Origin: Candidula unifasciata
Lineage: Eukaryota > Mollusca > Gastropoda > Stylommatophora > Geomitridae
Reading direction: 5' to 3'
DNA: 64,000 nucleotides
NCBI GenBank assembly: GCA_905116865.2
Contig: CAJHNH020006135.1
Span: forward strand, 342,001 to 406,000
Shown here in pieces: positions 32,033-43,832 of the stretch. Both the position numbers and the translations under genes were made by a program. The first letter of the stretch is position 1. Each line of letters opens with the position of its first letter. Under the pieces are notes generated by a model. It had not been told where the DNA came from and ran no database searches. It saw only the letters and a list, made by a program, of their open reading frames with translations.

Positions 32033-32662
32033 GAACACAATATGTGACTGGAAAGTTCAACAAAGAGAATGGAAAAGACGCACACAAACACAAACGTTTC
32101 GACCAAAGTCTTTATCAACGGAGTAAGAAATGCAACAGCGACTGTGATTAAAAAATAGAATCGACAAGACAACAGAGCTAATTTAAAAAAAAAAATAATT
32201 GCACGACTGCTCTGCTTTCTGTGTTAGAGGCAATTACACAAAAATGTCATTCGCTGTCCCAATAAAAAAATAGAGAAAAATATATCAGTCGTAGCACACA
32301 TTTAAAGCTTGCAAAGTAAACGCATAAGGTAGATGTCAGATCTATAAACACTTACAGTCTCTCGCCAGAATTGCAGCTCGGTGCTAATGCAAAAACGGAG
32401 ATACGCGCAGCAGCTGCTGGAAGAAAAGGCAGGAGTCGACCATCACGACAGAACATATCAGACTGTAGTTTTTCACCGATTCGAGGTAGCCAGCCTCACG
32501 TCAAACACCCTACCCATTCAGTCGATTTTTAGGATATGCACGGCAGATTACAGTGTTACTATTCTTTACTTCTCTTAGGACCCGAGGTATCCCACGGATG
32601 GGTCAACGCTTTAGGAAACAATGTTTTTACAATGGAATTTGTAAAGCAATAGCAGAGGATTC
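32033..32662. other. Stretch without recognised gene
   Basis: No feature supported. Confidence 0.4.
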
Positions 32663-32664
32663 TT

Positions 32665-32905
32665 TTCAAGCCTTCAGGCGTACTGGGCACATTGGGCTAG
32701 ACCTACATTTTACAGACCAATTGGTACTCGGTGTGTGATTTTGTCAGCGTCACGCCAGCCGCCTTTACTTCAGTACTTTACCTGGTACGCATTTAAGGCT
32801 GGTCAGCCTGGGAGCCACTGTCATATAAAAAGGAAAAGAGTATGGCCCCGTCATGACCTTGGATCCGCAGGCGAGGGTCTAGCCGCTACACCACAGCAGC
32901 TCGCA
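32665..32905 (-). mobile_element. SINE family C copy
   Basis: GCCTTCAGGCGTACTGGGCA, GGGCTAGACCTACATTTTA, GTCAGCGTCACGCCAGCCGCC, CGCAGGCGAGGGTCTAGCCGC. Nearly full length, with a small deletion before the head. Confidence 0.75.
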
Positions 32906-33372
32906 GAGCTCTCAGTTTTACTTACTTTACATAATCGACATAAATACGCAGCTCAAGTCAGTCGGCAGCATTTAACAAAACAGATCAATATCCTTGTTAC
33001 AGATCAATACTCTTGGGACTGCCCTACTAACTGATGCTGACAAACACCGCTGTCTGGGGAAACAATATTCTACATTGTAATTAGATCTGTGACTTATCAA
33101 ACCAGAAATGTTTTAATCGGCTGCTTCTATAAATGGCACCAATTTTTAAAAAAAGTAAATCGATATCACGGTTTTGGTATAGTCTTAACACCTGTTGCAA
33201 GATGTCCTGTTGAGATTTGTACAAGAAATGGCATGACAACTAGTTAACAGTCATCCACTACAAGATAATATGAAGAATACAAATTGGCTTAACTCCTGAT
33301 TCAGACATTAAAATCTGCCACAAGATACCTTGTTGAGATTGAATAAGAATCGCCATTCAAAAGTAATTTTTT
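32906..33372. other. Stretch without recognised gene
   Basis: No feature supported. Confidence 0.4.
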
Positions 33373-33374
33373 GT

Positions 33375-33668
33375 TTTTGTTTTTTGTTCACCAGCTGTAA
33401 ACTGTAGCATAAAGTTCCTGTTGTTCATCCACTTTCGGACTGCAGTCTTGTTTCAGAATCTGAATGTTACGTGTGCATCCGTTTTACAAATCTGACTCAT
33501 TTGTATGCAGACTGTTGGTTCCTTGCCTCTCAGGCAGATGCACTCCAACTTCGAAGGAAGCTCCCAATTAGTAGACTCTTACGACATGCTTTTGGGTAGG
33601 CAGTGGTTCTATTCTTGTTTTTCCTATAACAGGGCCCCGGAACCCACACAAGGAGCACTAGTAATCTT
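33375..33668 (-). mobile_element. SINE family A copy
   Basis: Reverse order landmarks: CACCAGCTGTAAACTG, TTACAAATCTGACTCATTTG, GTTCCTTGCCTCTCAGGC, CCAATTAGTAGACTCTTACG, GGGCCCCGGAACCCACAC. The G-run sites are unexpanded. Confidence 0.75.
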
Positions 33669-33674
33669 TTCCAA

Positions 33675-33872
33675 GATTAAAAGTAAAGGACCCTTTTCCG
33701 CGCATTTCAGGCGTACTGGGTATATAGGGCTAGAGCTATATTTTATAGATCAATCGGCACTTGGGCGACCGCCTTTACTTTCCAGGACTGCACCCGGTCA
33801 TTCTTAAAAACAATCCGGCCCCCGCCAATAACCGAACCGACGACCTTTCAATCCGCAGGCCATGGCGGCTCC
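33675..33872 (-). mobile_element. SINE family C copy with internal deletion
   Basis: Adjacent to the family A copy. Has CGCATTTCAGGCGTACTGGG, GGGCTAGAGCTATATTTTA, then jumps to GGCGACCGCCTTTACTTTCC and GACCTTTCAATCCGCAGGCC. Confidence 0.7.
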
Positions 33873-33904
33873 CTCTAAGATTAAAAACATTTTTTAAAAC
33901 CTAA

Positions 33905-34060
33905 TGGATCTTTTTGGGCAAGGGGTACATTGGGGCTTATCACGGTAGACTTATATTTTCATAGACCAAACGATACCCGATAGATAATGTGTTCAACAAC
34001 ACAACGGTAGACTTTTACTTCCGAGGACATTACCGTGTACCTATTTTCGACTAGATCGAC
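33905..34060 (-). mobile_element. Old, diverged SINE family C copy
   Basis: GGACTTATATTTTCATAGACC-like, GATAATGTGTTCAACAACAC, TTTTACTTCCGAGGAC keep the family order at much lower identity. Confidence 0.5.
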
Positions 34061-34654
34061 TTGGAGGGTTTAAACATTTTAAAAAACAATCTGATTCAAA
34101 GCAGATTCTAACACAAGACGTTTGGGTCAGCAGACGATGATGGAAAGCATACTAACCAATTACACACACACACAAAACCACACACAGCAAGTGCAATGAC
34201 AAAAATGTGTTCTAAAGTAATGTTCTTAATCTTTACTGCTGTATGCATGTTACGACGAAGACGACGACGAAGAAAAAGAAGCAGAAGAAGGAGGAGGAGA
34301 AGAAGAAATGCCGACAATAAACATAGTAAACACCCAATGGTAACCAAAACAAGCTTCCGTAGGACAATGCAGAGTCAGAAAGATAGCACCAATAAACGAA
34401 CCAATCTATAATTTAAAAGGGCTAAGACGTGGGCATGCAGGCTCATCTTACATTCTGTTTTTTTTTTTTTTTGGCTTCCCTCCTTTCATACCTTCTTCAA
34501 TTGATATATTATTTAATAAATAATAATAGCAATAGATAGACAGAAAAACAAACAGACGGATGGATGGATAGACAGGTAGGTAAGTAGGCAGGAAAACCTA
34601 GTCACGCAATCTGACAGACGGATAGATAAAACAAATATTACAGAATATCAAGAG
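34061..34654. other. Stretch without recognised gene
   Basis: Contains an AAGAAG/GACGAC purine tract (34255-34310) that encodes Arg/Lys or Leu runs by composition, a T run at 34458-34472, and GATGGATAGACAG-type units near 34555-34600. Confidence 0.45.
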
Positions 34655-34872
34655 ATGTTAAGGTTAGTTGCGTATCCTTTACAGGAGGTTGCAGAACCAA
34701 CCCCAACAGCCCCTGGCTGTTGTGTGGTTTTGCTGGGCAAATTTACGCCTAGTAGTTTGCTATTGCCTCTGGACGATCGGCTCTCATGAGACCACTTTCG
34801 AAACAAAAGCAAGGCGCAAGGCCCGCAGCTGGGATCAAACCCGGCATTACGAAGCGTTTGCCACAGAACCGA
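34655..34872 (-). mobile_element. SINE family B copy
   Basis: GTTGCGTATCCTTTACAGG, ACCCCAACAGCCCCTGGCTG, TTTGCTATTGCC, CGCAGCTGGGATCAAACCCG in reverse. Nearly complete. Confidence 0.75.
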
Positions 34873-35089
34873 CTCATCAAGAGATGTAAAGAGGAATAAT
34901 ATGCACAATGCACATATCAGATAACTACCAGCAATATGAAGCTAAAAATAACAAATTGCACAAGCAAGAGCTAAACTTCAAACACACAAAAAAGGTGCTA
35001 TAGGGTTAGGGTATTTTGGTGAGATTCCCTGTGTGTGATCTGCGAGAGGAGACTAAGCCACTTACAGAGACATCTGTGTGACATCAAAG

Positions 35090-35292
35090 TTAACCTCGAT
35101 TTCCATTTCTTTGCGTCCACCAGTTACAGGCTCTGGCGGAAAGTTCTGACTGTTCGCCCACTTCTGGACTCCAGTCTCGCTTCACAACTTGAGTTTTACA
35201 TGTGCATTCATTTTACAGATCTGGCTTATTTGTATGCAGATTGTTGAATCCTGGCCTATCAAGCAGATGCACGTCGACTTCGAAAGCAAACT
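35090..35292 (-). mobile_element. SINE family A, partial
   Basis: CACCAGTTACAGGCTCTGGC, ACAGATCTGGCTTATTTG, TGCAGATTGTTGAATCCTGG, ATGCACGTCGACTTCGAAAG. The far end is missing. Confidence 0.65.
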
Positions 35293-35354
35293 AATTAGGC
35301 AACTTTTACGAAATTACAGATTACTGATTTTAGAATCGTAGTAGTGGTACTACA

Positions 35355-35572
35355 TTTTACCCCACCAGGACATCACACAAGCGACAAACACCCGATGATA
35401 CAAAGTGGCACCATGTGGATGAGGATCACCCGTGAAGAGGTCCCGGAAACCCGGGTTCAGCCATTAGATAATATTTATGGCTGCACTTTACTGCGGCCCC
35501 TGGCTAGAGCCAGGGTAGGGCTTTAAAAAAAACACGAAAAATTGCATCCCATAAGAGGATGACTAAGGTATT
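35355..35572 (+). mobile_element. SINE family F copy
   Basis: CACCAGGACATCACACAAGC, CAAAGTGGCACCATGTGGA, GAAACCCGGGTTCAGCC, TGCGGCCCCTGGCTAGAGCC, TTGCATCCCATAAGAGGATG. The fullest copy of family F. Confidence 0.7.
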
Positions 35573-35639
35573 TAAGAATCGTATGTCATGACCACAAAAG
35601 TAGGGCAGTTGGCTTTCTCTGGGTATTAGGTTAATAAAT

Positions 35640-35962
35640 GTATATATCAGGTTACTCTGAGTCCGAAGAAGTTCAGCACAGTGCACAGGCTCTGTAGTAC
35701 CAGCAAGGATCCTGAAATAATTTGGGTAGATTTTTAACTTCAAATTTTGCCCAGGCAGCTGCGTTAGGCTACTTTTTTCGATTTCCAAATGCCAAGAATT
35801 TTTTACGTGCGAAACAATGCTCAAGGGCGTCCAATGTCACTACCCATAGACCAGGGGGAATTACTAGAAGTCCAAGTTCACGTGAAGAAATCCTAGCCCT
35901 TACCAGGGATTGAACCTAGAACCTCTAGCACTCGAGGCGGACACTTTGCCTCGAGACCAGGC
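35640..35962 (-). mobile_element. SINE family D copy
   Basis: In reverse: box B region GGTTCAATCCCTGGTAAGGG, CACGTGAACTTGGACTTC, GTGACATTGGACGCCC, GGCTACTTT region, CAGGATCCTTGCTGGTACT. It keeps the GCCTCGAGTGCTAGAGG head as GCCTCGAGTGCTAGAGGTTC. Confidence 0.75.
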
Positions 35963-36158
35963 AGCCTCCTTCAGGATGAGAGGTAAAAAAATCAAAGGAC
36001 CCGTTTCAGAATCGTGAAAGAGAGTACAATCCACAATGAGAGAAGCATTAAAATCAGAGCTTCCATTTCCTCACCTTCAAGACATATGTTGCTAGTCAAA
36101 TATTTTTAATAGATCAATCAGTACAGACTGGGTGATGTGGTCAACGTCATATCTTGAT
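35963..36158. other. Short stretch with a SINE C scrap
   Basis: At about 36088-36155, AATAGATCAATCAGTACAGA then CTGGGTGATGTGGTCAACGT matches the middle of family C only. Confidence 0.5.
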
Positions 36159-36159
36159 C

Positions 36160-36400
36160 ACTATCACGTAGCAGCTCTTTTACAGATAATTACCCTCACC
36201 ATGATATGCCACATAGCCACCCAGCTTTTCTGCCTTATAACTTTCAAGCCCAGAGCATCCTTGATATCTTGTACACACTGTTGTACTGGCTGAGCCCTTC
36301 TTCTCATTCCAGGAACTACACTCAACCCCTCCATTATTGAGTCTCTCCAAACTATTATGGGTTCATATATAGATGAAGTGTGGCGGCTTTCTGGCATGTC
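36160..36400 (-). pseudogene. LINE F C-terminal remnant
   Basis: The minus strand reads GLSVVPGMRRRAQPVQQCVQ then DIKDALGLKVIRQKSW and ends near VRVIICKRAAT. This is the G.RRRGRP...W..DI...LG... tail type of LINE reverse transcriptases, in a version unlike the other lineages here. The rest of the element is absent. Confidence 0.45.
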
Positions 36401-36534
36401 ATGGTAAATGGGATGATAACAGTAATGAGAATGTCTTGAAACTGACTTACAAAAAGAACATCGCCCACTTCAGAAGGACACAATCTACATTCTTTGGTAA
36501 CCGCATTAGAAGGAAAAACTCAGGTACATAATAA

Positions 36535-37480
36535 CAGTGGGAAAGTTGAGTTGAGTTTTGAATTAATATTACAGCACTCGGGGCATTCACATGTCATCCA
36601 TATCTATCCTCAGCAGCCAGTGCAGAGTTTCAATATTAATGGTTCCAGTCGTAGTCTGTTTGTTTGTCCGTCTTGACTTTCCTCTGAGTGTAGTGTGCCG
36701 GGTGAACCCTTTGGTCATACCCAGATGCATAATTCTCTCCAGCTAATAATCTAGTTTCTCTTCTGACTTTGTTACTTGTTAACAAAGGGCTCTGACCACA
36801 TCTGCCTTGTCATGTATCAATTCACCAACCAGCAGTGCAGATCCGGCCTGTCTGCCTGTTCATTCCCCACCATGCCAGCATCACCTGGAGAAAAGATCTA
36901 AAGTATGCTCACTCCCCCTGACCTTGCAAGTGAAGCTTGCCACTCTGCTTGAAGCAATCATGTCTTCACGTTTTCAGCATGCTCAGAATCAGTTACAATT
37001 ACGATATGTGTATGTATCTTGTTCTCTAGCCACTGGGGGACAGTGAGCAAACCCTATCCATAATCAATTACTGAGATGATTAAGTGCTGGTATAGTGTGA
37101 ACAGCATTCGTTGCTCCATGTCCATGGCTGCCATAATCTTTAGTGCATTAAGACCTTTTTGGGCCTTTGACATAACCATCTCTATGTGATCCTTGAAAGA
37201 CAAGCTTCTGTCAAAGGTGATTCCCAGGTACCGCAGTCTGCTGTCTTTCTTGATGTCCCTGCCATTTATTCTAAGGCCAGGAACAACAGCTCTAACAATC
37301 CTGTTGACCAAATAACACCACAGGATGGTTGCCTTTTTTGGGGGTTGATTACAGCACTCATCTCTGTACACCAGTCAATCACCTTATCTACTTCCGCCTG
37401 TAACTCTTGAGCAATTTGATTCTGATCTCACTCCTGTCTATATGTGAGAATACCATCTGCAAATGTCAGTATTCTACCAA
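36535..37480 (-). pseudogene. LINE A3, RT to tail, internally deleted
   Basis: Minus strand: RT active-site region with FADG in place of FADD (near 37450-37470), IDWCTEMSAVINPQK, GLRINGRDIKKDSRLRYLGI, ALKIMAAMDMEQRMLF, SVIDYG. It then jumps directly to an RNase H segment (WLENKIHTYRN...), a late LERIMHLGM-like stretch, and a (CAACT)n tail at about 36545. By comparison with LINE A2 about 180 codons were lost between GLLTV and the RNase H middle. Stops and frameshifts throughout. Confidence 0.65.
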
Positions 37481-38640
37481 CTTGAGGTGTTCAGGTGTTG
37501 CAGGTTTCTGACAGTGGGAAAGTTGAAGGGGGAAAAGAGGCAGAGGGAGACTGAGTGAGAAGATGCTGGACAGTATGACATCATGGCATGGACGATCATC
37601 TGTGTCAAAACTGACTGAAAGTGCAGAAGACAGAGGTTGTGGATAGACATGACTACCAACACCACTCAGTATAGATCATACGAAGAATATCGATAAAGTA
37701 TTTTAGTTGTTGATAAATGAAATTTTGAGCCAGTTCCACCAATATTCTGATCATGAAGGCAGCCGATATGTTTTTTTAAAAATCTATTCTTCGCCAAGAT
37801 ACTCTGAGAATCTTCCTATAAAATTTAAATTCGAAAACTCATGATTTTCTTCTTTAACAACTGGTAAATAGAATAGCTTATCACATTCACATAACATTTC
37901 CTGGTACATTTTTTCAAACTGAGCTGACCCAGATCCCAGGTGAACAATACAAATCTACCTTGGTGAGCCTTCAAGCCAATTATTACCAGGCCCCCTGTTA
38001 AACTCCATGTTTAGAACCACTAGCAAAATGTCACATGTTTTTGCATTTTATGATCTATACACACTGCACATTTTTCTTAAACCATATAAAATGTGCCTAC
38101 TATGCATGTGATGTGTTTACATACATATGGCTAAAGGTTAGCGTATACACACAGCAGGTATCGTATCATGTGGCAGGATGCTAGTTTACCCTGATACAGC
38201 TGTGGATGTTTGGTCTTCTGTCAGAGGATCCCAGTTTGCAAGTCCCAATTCTGGAGTGTGTTTAGCAAGAAAATAATAAAAACCAACTAGAGTTACCACT
38301 GTATGGAGCAGGAAAAAGAAGAGCCACCAGAATGATGCTAAAAAACATTAAATAACTGGTACGAGCAGAAAAAAAAGGAATTAAACAGAATGACAGAATC
38401 ACTAAAGTAGAGCTTATTGAGAGAGCTGGACAACTTCCCAGGAGGTGAGAAAAGATGCCAGAACTGGATAGGAGACATACAAAAAGCATGTCCTTACACG
38501 GGAACCCACTAAGTAAAAAAAAAATATATTAAAGGCAGACCAAAAATACTTGGATTCAAAAATTAGGGAGTGAAGGGAAAAAGATGGGAAAGTCTTGAGG
38601 TGAGCAGCATGTGATAAGATAGGATGACATGGCGTGATTT
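37481..38640. other. Stretch without recognised gene
   Basis: AT-rich and unique by eye. No exon supported. Confidence 0.4.
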
Positions 38641-38644
38641 GCTT

Positions 38645-40330
38645 GAGGGACTGTGCTCCTCCTTCTTCTTCTGTTTTTTATCCCCCAGCAGTGCATATGA
38701 CCTCAACCGATTCACACCAAGTAATCCTATCATTTGCTAGCGCATGCATCTTACTCCATGTACCCAATAATTTCTTTAAGCTTCAGACTCTAGCCCCTTG
38801 TGTTTTTTTTAGGGGGTCTGCATTTATTTCTATGCTCCTGTGGGTTCCAGGGTAGAGCCCGTCTAGATATACTATTCTCAGGATTTCTCAACATGTGTCC
38901 TATCCAACACATATCTTTTCTTGACCTCTTGATTCACGAGAAAATGTTTAGTTCTCTTCCACAGCTGCACATCTGATTTTTATCACACAATTTAATTCCT
39001 TCTATTCTGCAAAGGCACCAGTAATGATGAATGTAGTTTATTAGTATTTAATTTTTAGATGATTTCCATGACTCAGCTCTATATAGAAGTACTGATCTGA
39101 AATTATACATAAATATTTTAAGCTCATTATTAACTTTAATTTCCTTTGACTTCAATAAATGTCCTAGTGCTATGAAAACTGATCTTGCCTTTTATATTTG
39201 TATTTTAATATTTCCATCAGTTTCCTTATCTTTAACTGCATTACTATCTAAACAGGTGAGTGACTCCACACCAGGAGTGGGAAATCATGAAGAGAAATGG
39301 GATTATTTATTTTTGCACCAAATATCTTTGTCTTTCCCTTACAGATTTATAGACCCAACTATTGTGATCTCTTGCATCTAATTTTGTGAGTAGGATAGGG
39401 GAGAAAAGATGACACCAGTGAAGTCCAGATCCTTAAGCTGTTAATTAGGGGTCCACTGAATTCTATTTTTGCTGGTAGCTGTGGTCTTCATAACCCAGAC
39501 TAATTACATCCACTAATAATCTAATAATAGTAAAGGTTAGAGGTGACAAAAAGTATTCATGTGACACACATTTTCTTATTTCAAATGTATCTGTTATTCT
39601 TCCTCATGAGGAACTCGATATTTCATGTCTTTATATGTTTGCCTACAGTAAGTAAACTACTGGACATAAATTTGCCTAGAAAAACCACACAACAGCCAGG
39701 GGCTGTTGGGGTTGGTTCAGCAACGTCCTGTAAAGGATATGCAACTAACCTATATTGAGCAAATCATTTACTGAAGGATTCCATAGTGGCTCATAAATTT
39801 CCAGACACTCAATGTGACCAAAGGTGTTTTTACAGTCTGTGAATCCAATGTAAAGTGGTGAATTTAATTCAATGCCTTACTCTATAATTATGGGTAGTGT
39901 GTCTATCAGAACAGTACAGATCTGTTTGAACAAAAACCTGTTATTCATCCCTTAGCAGTTTATCAATGGCATTTTTTCGTTTTTCCAGAATCATCATACG
40001 TAATATATTTTCCAGGAAGTGACAGTAACATAAGTGCACTATAGTTTCCCACTCCTGCAAGTCACCTTTATTGAGAAGTTTGAACAGATGTCTTACTCTC
40101 CAATCTGCTGTTATTTCTCGGCTCTCCCAGACTTTACTGAAACATTTGTGTAGAAAATCTGTAGCCTGTGCTCCACTAGGGGATACAAGGCAGAAGAGCA
40201 AGAACATTCTAGGGAACCAAACACAAAAAACAATAAAGAGAATCTGGAGGCTACAACTTTTTCTATTATATTTGTTACAGTACAGAGTACAATTTGTTAT
40301 AGAAAAGCACAGAGCATTCAATATCAGATG
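38645..40330 (-). pseudogene. LINE B, decayed RT to C-terminus, SINE B inserted
   Basis: Minus strand from 40200 reads: TDFLHKCFSKVWESREITAD and WRVRHLFKLLNKGDLQEW (RT start), LLRDE, a region matching the RNRS.TDQIATLRII and NSPLYI.F.D classes out of frame, an IQWT then LKDLDFTGVIFS stretch where the active site FADD has become FTGV, and the C-terminal HTHVEKS/WKRTK region near 38860-39060. Many stops. The plus-strand SINE at 39640-39755 interrupts it. Probably an RTE-like lineage, by motif memory only. Confidence 0.55.
39640..39757 (+). mobile_element. SINE family B, 3' part, inside LINE B
   Basis: GTAAACTACTGGACATAAATTT, CCTAGAAAAACCACACAACA, GGGGTTGGTTCAGCAACGTC, GTAAAGGATATGCAACTAAC. 5'-truncated, orientation opposite to the host LINE. 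Confidence 0.75.
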
Positions 40331-40688
40331 TACAGTAAAACTGATTACGTAAGCGCAGAAGTGGCAAATCAGATTTTAACTCTCTGGTCAGCAAACTATA
40401 TTATGATAAAGCGGACATGGTAACAATCTTTGAGATCAAGTAGATATTGCAACACAATCCATACATGAAGAAACTGATTTAACTGGGAATGAACAGAGTG
40501 TTGGGATGATTTTCAATGTGCAGGGGATAAGAAAAACAAAAAGTAACTTTTTAATCATGTTGCAATGTCAGCATGGGAACTCTTCGCTGGTTACTGAGGA
40601 AAGGGGATGGAGCATGTATGGCAGGGTTATCCAACTGGCAGCCCACAGGTGATATTTGGCCTACTGAGGCCTAGCAAGTGACTGCTGT
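40331..40688. other. Short unique stretch
   Basis: No feature supported. Confidence 0.4.
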
Positions 40689-40689
40689 C

Positions 40690-43110
40690 AACTAAATTAT
40701 ATTAATGCTCCTTCGTTGCTGGAGCTGGGGCATCTGGCCCGTGACGACCCACATTTTAGTCCCTGAGGAGACAGGTGTAACCAGGAGATATGGTGAAGAT
40801 GTTTTAAATGACAATGGTGAGTGACTCCTCAGATTCTGCAAGGAACAGAATCTTGTCATTACAAATACAAAATTCCCCCACAAACGTGTACATGCATATA
40901 CAAGATGTGAGCATTCAAAGAATGAGAAATCCATCAACGACTACACCAAGTAAGGAAATATTCTTTCAAGTCTGTGAGAGACGCAAGAGTCACGAGAGGA
41001 CCGGAGATTAGAAGTGACCACTATCTGGTCACAATAAAGAGAATGACTAAAAGAACTGCTCCAATGAGGCAACATCAACAACCACACAAGAAACCAAGCA
41101 ACTAAGAAGTGATGAGGATTAAGGCATACAAGCTAAGAGAGCCAGAGGTTAAGGCAGATACCAGGATCTTAGTGAATATCCTCACAGCAGCTGCAGCAGA
41201 AGAATGTGGAAAGTCCCAGAGCAAAGGAAGGGACATAGGACACCTTGATGGAAGAAAGAAGTCAAAGTGAAAATAAGAGAAAAGAAAAAGGCATAGAAGC
41301 AATATCTGGCAGCTAGGAACACAGCTGAAGAAACAGAGAAATATCAACAATATGTGACACTCATAACAGAGGCAACAAATACAGTGCTGAATGCAAAACA
41401 GAAATCATGGGCAGAATTTTGAGAAAAGTTGGAAAGCAATGCAAGAAAGAAAAAAAAACTGTTCTTTCAAGAACATGACGAAGGAGAAAGAATGCCCGCT
41501 GAAATTCATAAAAGAAAGGAGGGAGCTGTGCTTACTACCACAGATGAAATCAAGAATAGATGGAAAGAATACTTCTCAGAGCTCCTCAGTGTTGAGTAAA
41601 GTCATGTCTGAGAAATAGCGGACCTCACTGCAGAGAAGGAAGTCAAAGGCAGCTGCAGTGTTGAGTAAAGTCATGTCTGAGAAATAGCGGACCTCACTGC
41701 AGAGAAGGAAGTCAAAGGCAGCTGTTGAGAAGATTACGATGGAGAAAGCAGCATGAAAAGATTGTATAAACCAGAGACGGTCAAATACATGGGAGAAGCA
41801 GGTGAGCGACTTCTCTCAAAATTTCTCCATGCAGCCTCGTGTAGTAAAACTATACCAAAAGATTGGGAGACTGCCACTATTGTACTTATATTTAAAAAGG
41901 GTGATAACAGACTGGGAAAACCACAGAGGCCTATCTTTTCTCAGCGTTCCTGGTAAAAGTTACAAGAGAAGTCTGGCAGAACCACCGCTGGATCAGGCCC
42001 AATGAGACTTCAGAGAAAATCGAAGTGCTCAAGGCCTTACCTTCACACTCAGACAGACGAGTGAAAAAGACCTTGAATATAAGAGTGATACACTTATGTT
42101 TTTTGGATCTAGAAATGGCATTTGATAAGGTCCCCTGGAGCAAGCTTTGGGACTGCTTGGCAGGGAAAAACATTCCAGCGCCCCTGATCAGTGCAATACA
42201 GTTTCTGGTGGATGAGGTCATCAAGAACTGTAAGGATAAGACACAGAAGTACTCTGTAGGGTACTGGAAGATGAGACCAATCAGTATATCAGAGCTGGCA
42301 TTTGCAGACAACATAGCCCTGATAGCTAAAATAGAGGCACATCTGCAATCCAACCTACTTGTATGAAAGGAAGAGCTTGAGAAGAGAGGGATGACGATCA
42401 GTATCTCCAAAACTAAAACCATGGTGATCTAAAAAGAGGAGAAGAAACACTAGATCATATTGGGACAGCATGCATTGGAGGAGGTTAACCAGTTAAAATA
42501 CCTTGGAGTTGTGATAGACCAAAATAAAAGCATTAAGACAGCTGACTACTGTAAAAGCACCAGCGGGGACACTTTTCCAGTCCATAAACCTAGGGTTTCT
42601 TAGCGAAAGAGAAATCGGCAAGAGGGCAAAAAATGCTGTTATACCGCTCTACCTATGTACCAGTCCTTACCTACGGGAGTGAACCATGGGCCATGACAAC
42701 AGCCGATAGAAGCCAGCTTCAGACCTCAGAAATTAGATATCTGAGAAAGGTGGTCCAAGTGACAAAAAGGGACAAAGTTTGCAACCAGACAATACGTCAA
42801 GATCTTGAAACCCAGGCCTTACAAACTCGAGTAGATCAATCAGTTACAATGGTTTGGACATGTATGCAGAATGGAAGAAAATTGGCCACCACGGCAGGCA
42901 TAGAAGGCTAATAACCAAGAAACCAGACCACCAGGGCGACCCAGGGTCCGATGGGAAAACATTATGCGACAGTCCCTGATGGACAGAGGAATGGAATAGA
43001 ACAAAGCCAGAAAGAAAACTGCTGACAGAGAAGTCTGGTGATCTCTCTGGCAAACCTCTACACCCCAAGGTAGAAGAGAAGTGACTAAGTAAGCAAGCAA
43101 GAGTAAACAG
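40690..43110 (+). pseudogene. LINE E, nearly full coding span but decayed
   Basis: Plus strand in order: endonuclease (NDNGERLLRFCKEQNLVITN then TKFPHKRVHAYTR and SDHYLVTIKR near 40810-41040), a basic spacer, RT start (FLHAASCSKTIPKDWETATI then VLIFKKGDNR), RT core (CFLDLEMAFDKVPWSKLWDC, KNIPAPLISAIQFL, ELAFADNIALIAKIE with FADN in place of FADD), thumb (YVPVLTYGSEPWAMTTADRS, EIRYLRKVVQVTKRDKV), and a GRPRVRWENIMRQS-like end before a (AAGC)n tail at 43085-43100. Multiple stops and frameshifts. The YGSE.W...R...LR...G.T+.D domain order is typical of RTE-like LINEs. Confidence 0.7.
41589..41725. repeat. About 69-bp tandem duplication inside LINE E
   Basis: The segment starting GTGTTGAGTAAAGTCATGTC and ending AAAGGCAGCTG is present twice in a row with essentially no differences, so it arose after the element inserted. 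Confidence 0.9.
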
Positions 43111-43144
43111 GTGAATGGCCCTGATACATGGGAATGTATCCAAG

Positions 43145-43341
43145 TGCAGTGACGTCAATTCTTCTTCTTCTTAGCCTTCACCAGTGGTAAACTCTGGCGG
43201 AAGGATCTGGCTGGCCATCCACTTCTAGATTGTGGCCTTGTTGCAAAACTTTAGTTTTGGATGCTAATCTGCAAATCCTATTTGTATATAGACTGTTTGT
43301 TGCTCAATTCTAATCCTTATTAGTAGACTTAGATGCTTGTT

Positions 43342-43372
<31 letters not shown>

Positions 43373-43432
43373 GTCTATTCTCTCCCAACCTTCCAAACAT
43401 GGGGTCTCGGAACACACATGTGAAACGGCAAT
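43145..43432 (-). mobile_element. SINE family A copy with 25-base G run
   Basis: Starts with TTCTTCTTCTTAGCCTTCACC and GTGGTAAACTCTGGCGG in reverse. A pure G run at 43342-43366 sits before GCAGTGGGTCTATTC, where other copies have TTTTGGGGAGGCAGTGGG. This is a different expansion site from the copy at 511-800. Confidence 0.75.
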
Positions 43433-43453
43433 CATTGATTATTTACTTTAATG

Positions 43454-43471
43454 CCCCCCCCCCCCCCCCCC
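43454..43471. repeat. Poly-C run, 18 bases
   Basis: C18 followed by ACAACAACA, 90 bases after the G run of the SINE A copy. Confidence 0.9.
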
Positions 43472-43676
43472 ACAACAACAAATTAAAATCAAAGGACTTT
43501 ACAAAAGGAATATATGAATCAATACAGTGAACACAGGACTGGAAAACCTGTTCAACATCCACTTGTGTGATCTATGCATGAAGACTGGAGCAGTTGGGGG
43601 ATGACATCCAGGTGTAGTTACAGTAATCCCTTGCAAATCCAAAAAAAAAAAAAAAAGCATGCAAACATGTACATAC

Positions 43677-43832
43677 CTGAATCCATAACCACTCTGTTGG
43701 CATCCACAGTGTTGGGGAGCTCAAGGGAGTCCGCTGCCATCTGCAGGCCTTCCAGCACTGTGTCAGAGCTTTTGATGTCAATGCCACTGTCACAACTGTC
43801 ACCTGCCAGGGTGTCTCCTGCTGCCATGGCAA
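43677..43832 (-). CDS. Probable internal exon, phase 1-1 (unknown protein)
   Basis: Acceptor CGTTTCTTATTTCAG and donor GATTCAG|GTATGT are both strong. Between them 156 nt (52 codons) are open, phase 1 at both ends. The peptide includes MAAGDTLAGDSCDSGIDIKS and VLEGLQMAADSLELPNTVDA. It is acidic, non-repetitive and Ser/Asp-rich, as in a disordered linker, with a DSGI word of the kind found in phosphodegrons (inference only). The upstream partner could be the exon at 46389-46452, which ends in phase 1; the downstream exon is not identified. I do not recognise the family. Confidence 0.5.

Noticed and set aside
39941..40321. 126-codon minus frame as a host gene
   Set aside because: Its C-terminal half is the start of a LINE reverse transcriptase, and the rest of that RT continues downstream with stops.
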